Source: CBDEVH01 sp965243565 (GTDB lineage Bacteria > Pseudomonadota > Gammaproteobacteria > Tethybacterales > Persebacteraceae). Taken from it: a stretch of DNA of 64,000 bases. A program made the translations under genes and the position numbers. A model generated the notes under the pieces. The model made no database searches. It was not told where the DNA came from and saw only the letters and a list, made by a program, of their open reading frames with translations. Below are positions 59,203 through 64,000 of the stretch, piece by piece. The DNA lies in NCBI GenBank assembly GCA_965243565.1, contig OZ251571.1:1116001-1180000 (forward strand). Direction: 5' to 3'. Each line of letters opens with the position of its first letter. Position 1 is the stretch's first letter.

Positions 59203-60942
59203 ATGAATTCTAAAACTAGTAAGAAAAAAGCACTCAAAAAAAAACAACTAAACAAGAGCCCTCTTGCAAACAAGAAGGTGGAAAAAGAAAAAATAACCTA
59301 CAACTTATCGCTTTCTATATTTAAGTTTAGCGTTTTTTTTCTGATATCCATTTTTGCTTTTTTATTGACTTTCAATGAGTCATTGGGCGAAATGTCATAT
59401 ATTGATCGCTCAACTATCATTTACAGTGGTCTGGCTATTGGTTTGGTTCAATCAATTATCCTAACTGCCATTTTTGCATTAATGAAACGTTATCACTTTT
59501 GCTCGATTGTTTTTAATGTTTTACTATCACTATTTTCTGTATTGAATTTATATTCATTCTATATTGTCTTTATCAATGATTTTGCGACTCTTTCGATCGT
59601 TGTTCAAATCCTATTTTTTCTATTATCTGTCTTTGTTGCGTGCCAAATTTTTATATCTCTAAAAGAATCAAAATGGTGGCGTTATGCCATAACCGCTACA
59701 CTTTCGTTCTCCTTATTATTCCAAACTTTCAATCTGGTCAGTAACGTTATTACCGATAGTGTCTTGATATTTGAAGGGGAAAAAGGAGATACAGTTGCTT
59801 CTAATATAAAAATCGTTGATTTTGTTAAAAAGCCTAATATTTATTTTATCTCATTTGATGCAATGCTGGCTCCTAGTATTGTTAAAGAAACGATGAATTT
59901 GCCAAATATAGGTTATCAATCAATATTGGACAAGTACCAATTCCGTTGGTTTAAAAATTCTTTTAGTGAGAAAAGTAGCACAGCAAAAACGTTGAATAGT
60001 GTCCTAGCGTTAGATCCCAATTATTATGATCAGTTGTTTGAGCAAAAACGTTATACAACGTTATACCGAGGCATAAACCCAGCACCATTAACACAAATTT
60101 TGCAGGCAAATGGTTATTTAACTTCGACCTATAGCCGAGATACTTATTTTGGGAAAAATTTAGGTCCTAATCTTGATCATCTTGTTGGATTGCCTCTATC
60201 TCTTTGCTTTAATCATCTAGCAACCACAGCAAGAAAATACGGTTTTTATGGTTATTGTCGATGGTTATTTAATAGAAATATTTTAGAGCTATTGGGCATC
60301 GACTTTTCATTTATTAATAATTTTTATCAGAGCCCTAACAAATACATAAATTTGGTTCTAAATGATTGGCATAAGAGACGAAAGCAAGGAAAACCATTGT
60401 TTACCTTTACTTATATTATTTCACCAGGACATATTCCACCAGGATACAAAGGAACGGATAAAGAATTTCAACAATTTCGTGCAAGTTATTCGCATCGATC
60501 AAACAAAGAAACAGCACCGATAATGAATACATTGATTCAGGATATTAAAAAAAATGACCCCAATGCTTATATTTTTATTTTTGGTGATCATGGAACTTCT
60601 GTCGGCTATTCAAAATTGAAAAATGTGGATATCAGCTCTTTGAAGACATCGGATGGTCTAAAGCAATATTTTGTAAAAACACAACATGGTATTGCCTCTG
60701 CATTTTATCCAGCATCCGCATGCGAAGAATACTTTGCACAATCATCAGGGTCAATAATGGAAAAAATAGCCCTACCTAGTATGGTTGCTCGTTTGCTAGT
60801 AAAATGTTTAGCCAACGGTAAAGATCCGTTTGTAAACGAGGTTGATTATTTACTGTATGAAAACGATATTCATCATAGTATTGATCAAAATCTTTTTACG
60901 AAAGAAAAGCCGGATCGCTTTGAGAACTACATATACGAATAA
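59203..60942 (+). CDS. Membrane-anchored sulfatase-fold transferase/hydrolase, copy 2
   Basis: 579 residues. A very basic N-terminal cytoplasmic tail (KTSKKKALKKKQLNKSPLAN) precedes five membrane helices (residues ~40-180) and a periplasmic domain. KPNIYFISFDAMLAPSIV gives the metal Asp, SSTAKTLNSVLALDPNYYDQ the nucleophile region, and AYIFIFGDHGTSVGY the late Asp-His pair. FYGYCRWLFNRN and the C-terminal NYIYE mirror the gene at 54941. Identity between the two is clear but moderate, so they are old paralogues with separate targets or times of use. Likely modifies an envelope lipid or glycan. Confidence 0.75.
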   Translation: MNSKTSKKKALKKKQLNKSPLANKKVEKEKITYNLSLSIFKFSVFFLISIFAFLLTFNESLGEMSYIDRSTIIYSGLAIGLVQSIILTAIFALMKRYHFCSIVFNVLLSLFSVLNLYSFYIVFINDFATLSIVVQILFFLLSVFVACQIFISLKESKWWRYAITATLSFSLLFQTFNLVSNVITDSVLIFEGEKGDTVASNIKIVDFVKKPNIYFISFDAMLAPSIVKETMNLPNIGYQSILDKYQFRWFKNSFSEKSSTAKTLNSVLALDPNYYDQLFEQKRYTTLYRGINPAPLTQILQANGYLTSTYSRDTYFGKNLGPNLDHLVGLPLSLCFNHLATTARKYGFYGYCRWLFNRNILELLGIDFSFINNFYQSPNKYINLVLNDWHKRRKQGKPLFTFTYIISPGHIPPGYKGTDKEFQQFRASYSHRSNKETAPIMNTLIQDIKKNDPNAYIFIFGDHGTSVGYSKLKNVDISSLKTSDGLKQYFVKTQHGIASAFYPASACEEYFAQSSGSIMEKIALPSMVARLLVKCLANGKDPFVNEVDYLLYENDIHHSIDQNLFTKEKPDRFENYIYE

Positions 60943-61204
60943 GGTGGTATTTTGATTTAAATTGAATGGGTAGGACAATCACCCCAATACCGTTTATAGA
61001 TTAGCGTACCTTTTTGTAACCACATATCATATTATTCGATAGAAGTTGGAGTAATCATAATCAGGTTTGTTATTCAAATTAATCAATCCTTGCTTTATAT
61101 CCCCTTCTATACCGCACAGATAGACACCAGACGCAGACAATAAATTGAATCAATATTTTTTACTTTAAGCTTGTTTTTATAAAAAATGTATTTGTTTTTT
61201 ACTG

Positions 61205-61210
61205 TATAAT
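61205..61210 (+). promoter_or_regulatory. -10 box of carA
   Basis: Perfect TATAAT, 10 bases before the carA ATG. Transcription would start about 3-5 bases before the start codon, leaving no room for a Shine-Dalgarno. The -35 region is AT-rich without a clear TTGACA. Confidence 0.45.
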
Positions 61211-61220
61211 TTTTGTTCTA

Positions 61221-62408
61221 ATGTATCGAAAAATCAACTCCAACCGTGCGGTATTAGCACTTGAAGATGGTTTTTTTTATACAGGTTATTCAAAAGGTTA
61301 TAATGATAACTTATGTTTTTCTGTTGGTGAAGTCGTGTTTAACACAGCCATATCTGGTTATCAAGAAATCATAACCGACCCCTCTTACCACAGCCAGATT
61401 GTCAACTTTACGCATCCGCATATAGGCAATGTTGGGGTTAATGCTTTAGACCACGAAGCCAGTACTATTTTTACCCGTGGGGTTATCGCCAGAAAAATCA
61501 GCAGCCACTACAGTAATTGGCGGGCACAATGCTCATTGCCTGATTTTTTACAAGATAAAAAAATTGTTGCTATTGATGATGTTGATACCCGTGCTATTAC
61601 TCATCATTTGCGTCAAAAAGGGTCTTTAGCCGGTTGTATTATGCCGGTGCCCGATAACGATACTATTGATAACACTTGCGAGCGTGCTTTGGCAGAAGCG
61701 CGGGCTTTTACGGGGCTCGAAAACGCCCTACTTGCGCAAGATGCCAGTTCGTTGCTGCCCAGTGAATGGCGTTTGGGGACATGGAATCACGATAACAATA
61801 GTTATACGGAATCTGTCAATAATACCAATGGTGCAAGCTCTGCATTGCATGTTGTTGTTATTGATTGTGGCTGTAAACAAAATATATTGCGCTTGCTAAC
61901 TAATCGCGGGTTAAATGTTAGTATTGTTGATTATAACATTGAATTTTCTGATTTAATTAATAAAAAACCTGATGCAGTTTTGGTGAGTAATGGACCGGGT
62001 GACCCAACACCATGCACGTCAATTCAAACTATCGTTGGCGAATTAATCCAACATAAAATCCCTGTTTTTGGTTTGTGTTTGGGGCATCAAATTGTTGCAA
62101 TGGCGTTGGGAGCCACTATCGAAAAAATGAAATTTGGTCATCACGGGGCTAATCACCCTGTTATGGATGATAATGGTTTGGTTATTATTACGAGTCAAAA
62201 TCACGGTTTTAGCGTTCGTGCTGATTCCCTCCCCGATTTTATTAAAGTTACCCATACTTCGCTTTTTGATGGCAGCTTGCAAGGTTTTATGTCGCAAGAT
62301 CCACCTATTATGACTTTTCAGGGGCATCCAGAGGCAAGCCCTGGTCCATCGGATGCAGAGGTATTATTTGACCAATTTATCGAATTAATAGACAATCATT
62401 ATGCCTAG
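61221..62408 (+). CDS. carA: Carbamoyl-phosphate synthase small subunit
   Basis: 395 residues. The N-terminal domain has VVFNTAISGYQEIITDPSYH and the VDTRAITHHLRQKG stretch. The C-terminal class I glutamine amidotransferase has VSNGPGDP, the catalytic Cys in FGLCLGHQIVAMALG (near 287) and the His-Glu in FQGHPEASPGP (near 370). It supplies ammonia from glutamine to CarB for arginine and pyrimidine synthesis. The carB ATG overlaps its last codons by 8 bases. Confidence 0.97.
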   Translation: MYRKINSNRAVLALEDGFFYTGYSKGYNDNLCFSVGEVVFNTAISGYQEIITDPSYHSQIVNFTHPHIGNVGVNALDHEASTIFTRGVIARKISSHYSNWRAQCSLPDFLQDKKIVAIDDVDTRAITHHLRQKGSLAGCIMPVPDNDTIDNTCERALAEARAFTGLENALLAQDASSLLPSEWRLGTWNHDNNSYTESVNNTNGASSALHVVVIDCGCKQNILRLLTNRGLNVSIVDYNIEFSDLINKKPDAVLVSNGPGDPTPCTSIQTIVGELIQHKIPVFGLCLGHQIVAMALGATIEKMKFGHHGANHPVMDDNGLVIITSQNHGFSVRADSLPDFIKVTHTSLFDGSLQGFMSQDPPIMTFQGHPEASPGPSDAEVLFDQFIELIDNHYA

Positions 62409-64000
62409 ACGCCAAGATATTAACAATATACTTATTTTAGGTGCTGGTCCTATTATTATCGGACAGGCATGTGAGTTTGATTATTCTGGCACCCAAGCAC
62501 TGCAAACCCTAAAAGAAGAAGGCGTTCGTAGCGTATTGCTTAATTCAAATCCTGCCACGATTATGACCGATCCTGATACGGCTGATGTTACCTATATCGA
62601 GCCAGTGGATGCACAATCGGCATGTGCGATTATCAAAAAAGAAAAAATCGATGCGGTTTTGCCAACAATGGGCGGACAGACCGCTCTTAATTGTGCGATG
62701 GAACTCGATAAAATGGGCGTTTTTGGCAAAGGACTAGCCATAGACGGCAAACCGATGCTTATAGGTGCCAATGCCCATAGTATTAACAAAGCCGAAGACA
62801 GACAAGCCTTTAAAAAGGCAATGGATTCTATTGGGCTAAAGTCAGCACCCAGTGCTATTATTTCTAGTATCTATGAAGGCGAAGTCGCTGTTCAAGAAAT
62901 CGGTTTTCCTATTATTGTACGCCCGTCATTTACCTTAGGCGGTACTGGTGGTGGTATTGCTTATAACAAAGAGGAATTTCGCCCGCTGATAGCACAAGCA
63001 CTTCTAGAATCTCCCACTAAATCCATTCTTATCGAACGTTCTCTTATTGGTTGGAAAGAGTTTGAAATGGAGGTGATGCGCGACCACCTCGACAATTGCA
63101 TTATCGTCTGTTCTATCGAAAATTTTGATCCAATGGGCGTGCATACAGGCGATTCCATTACAGTTGCCCCCGCTCAAACACTAAGCGATAAAGAGTACCA
63201 GCGAATGCGTAATGCGTCTATTGCAGTTTTACGTGAAATTGGAGTGGATTCTGGTGGCTCAAATGTGCAGTTTGCCGTTAATCCAATTGATGGCGATTTA
63301 ATCGTTATTGAGATGAATCCCCGCGTTTCTCGATCATCCGCTTTGGCATCAAAAGCAACTGGTTTTCCGATTGCAAAAGTTGCGACACGTCTGGCACTGG
63401 GTTATACACTTGACGAAATACGCAATGATATTACAGGAAAGCAAACCCCTATTTCATTCGAGCCAAGTATTGACTATATCGTAACCAAAATACCGCGTTT
63501 TGATTTTCGCAAATTCACACCTACACCGGATATCCTGACTACTCAAATGCGGTCGGTGGGCGAGGTTATGGCGATTGGCAAGACTTTTGCCGAATCAATA
63601 CAAAAATCTTTGTCGGGACTCGAAATTAAAATTTCAGGTTTTAAATCATCTTTAAATAATAACGATGTTAAAACATTGACACTTTTAGCCACTGGCGATG
63701 AGCTCAATGATGATTTAAATGCCCTTATCGAATCACTCAAACCGAAGCTTTCGGTGCCTTCTTCTACACGTATTTTGCATGTTGCTGATGCTTTTCGTTT
63801 GTGCATGAGTGTAGAGCAAATTAATGCCCTTACCCATATTGACCCTTGGTTTTTATGTGAGATTTCCGATATTATCGAAACCGAAAAAAACATTATTAAT
63901 TTTGCTAGCAAAAATCCTATTGATGCCATTGACAAGCCACTATTACGCGAGTGGAAGCGGCTTGGTTTTTCAGATGAACACCTACAGTGGTGCTTTAACC
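62401..64000 (+). CDS. carB: Carbamoyl-phosphate synthase large subunit (5' part)
   Basis: Starts at ATG 62401 and runs off the window after about 533 codons, half of the usual ~1070. MPRRQDINNILILGAGPIII opens the first ATP-grasp half (carboxy-phosphate synthesis). VLPTMGGQTALNCAMEL, PIIVRPSFTLGGTGGGIAYN, EMEVMRDHLDNCIIVCSIEN and VIEMNPRVSRSSALASKATG are all intact. The oligomerisation domain is reached by the end. It makes carbamoyl phosphate with CarA. No frameshift seen. Confidence 0.97.
   Translation, partial: MPRRQDINNILILGAGPIIIGQACEFDYSGTQALQTLKEEGVRSVLLNSNPATIMTDPDTADVTYIEPVDAQSACAIIKKEKIDAVLPTMGGQTALNCAMELDKMGVFGKGLAIDGKPMLIGANAHSINKAEDRQAFKKAMDSIGLKSAPSAIISSIYEGEVAVQEIGFPIIVRPSFTLGGTGGGIAYNKEEFRPLIAQALLESPTKSILIERSLIGWKEFEMEVMRDHLDNCIIVCSIENFDPMGVHTGDSITVAPAQTLSDKEYQRMRNASIAVLREIGVDSGGSNVQFAVNPIDGDLIVIEMNPRVSRSSALASKATGFPIAKVATRLALGYTLDEIRNDITGKQTPISFEPSIDYIVTKIPRFDFRKFTPTPDILTTQMRSVGEVMAIGKTFAESIQKSLSGLEIKISGFKSSLNNNDVKTLTLLATGDELNDDLNALIESLKPKLSVPSSTRILHVADAFRLCMSVEQINALTHIDPWFLCEISDIIETEKNIINFASKNPIDAIDKPLLREWKRLGFSDEHLQWCFN

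Noticed and set aside
1..64000. tRNA, rRNA or riboswitch
   Set aside because: I scanned the intergenic regions for T-loop sequence, cloverleaf pairs and glycine/SAM-type leaders, especially before the sox clusters, and found none that I could support.

Overview
The window looks like a low-GC, marine or host-associated gammaproteobacterial chromosome. This rests on gene content and order: smc followed by a ZipA-like gene, acpP-fabF, rpsP-rimM-trmD, a dnaG primase with a DUF2065 neighbour, a Kdo transferase, carAB, and catabolic genes for methylated amines and organosulfonates typical of marine proteobacteria. A Thioglobaceae-like lineage is possible, but I cannot fix the taxon from sequence alone.

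Layout. (1) 1-3100: an integron-type cassette array without an integrase in view. Short, mostly hypothetical genes all lie on the + strand, and GTTRRRY-like boxes preceded by GC recur just before each new ORF. One attC-like site (466-584) is full-size; the others look shortened. The cassettes nearest typA are decayed. (2) 3240-6697: typA/bipA and an MFS transporter. (3) 6768-17164: two convergent heterotetrameric sarcosine oxidase clusters. The left one (soxDAG) has no beta subunit. The right one (soxBDAG, minus strand) has a delta subunit with a long tandem-repeat extension broken by one 1-base frameshift. (4) 17337-22101: an EamA permease, then an operon for 2,3-dihydroxypropane-1-sulfonate (DHPS) and sulfolactate breakdown: hpsN-like, zinc alcohol dehydrogenase, suyA, suyB. 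(5) 22122-34159: housekeeping genes zipA-like, smc, fabF, acpP, moeB/thiF-like, trmJ, pyrD, an AI-2E-family permease, and rpsP-rimM-trmD with rpmE where rplS is expected. (6) 34210-45502: an ArnT-like glycosyltransferase, alkA, an SDR, aroD, pepA, a carboxymuconolactone decarboxylase-like gene, a Rieske oxygenase, dnaG, DUF2065, a DddP-like M24 protein and an SRPBCC/GyrI protein. (7) 45499-60942: an envelope-glycan region with waaA, a GT9-like protein, galE, a GT2, an rfbF pseudogene, large membrane proteins, a second GT39, two related membrane sulfatase-fold proteins, a flippase-like protein and an orphan ectoine hydrolase-like M24 protein. (8) 61221-end: carA and the first half of carB.

How the genes fit together. 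The sarcosine oxidase clusters would demethylate sarcosine to glycine, giving a C1 unit on tetrahydrofolate. HpsN and SuyAB would turn DHPS through sulfolactate into pyruvate and sulfite. With the Rieske oxygenase and the M24 enzymes related to DddP and DoeA, this suggests a diet of marine osmolytes and plankton-derived sulfonates. Several transcription units start with a -10 hexamer only 6-10 bases before the start codon, which suggests leaderless mRNAs, whereas many internal operon genes carry Shine-Dalgarno sequences.

Family names are assigned by reading motifs. No database search was run, and reference residue numbers for known families are quoted from memory.
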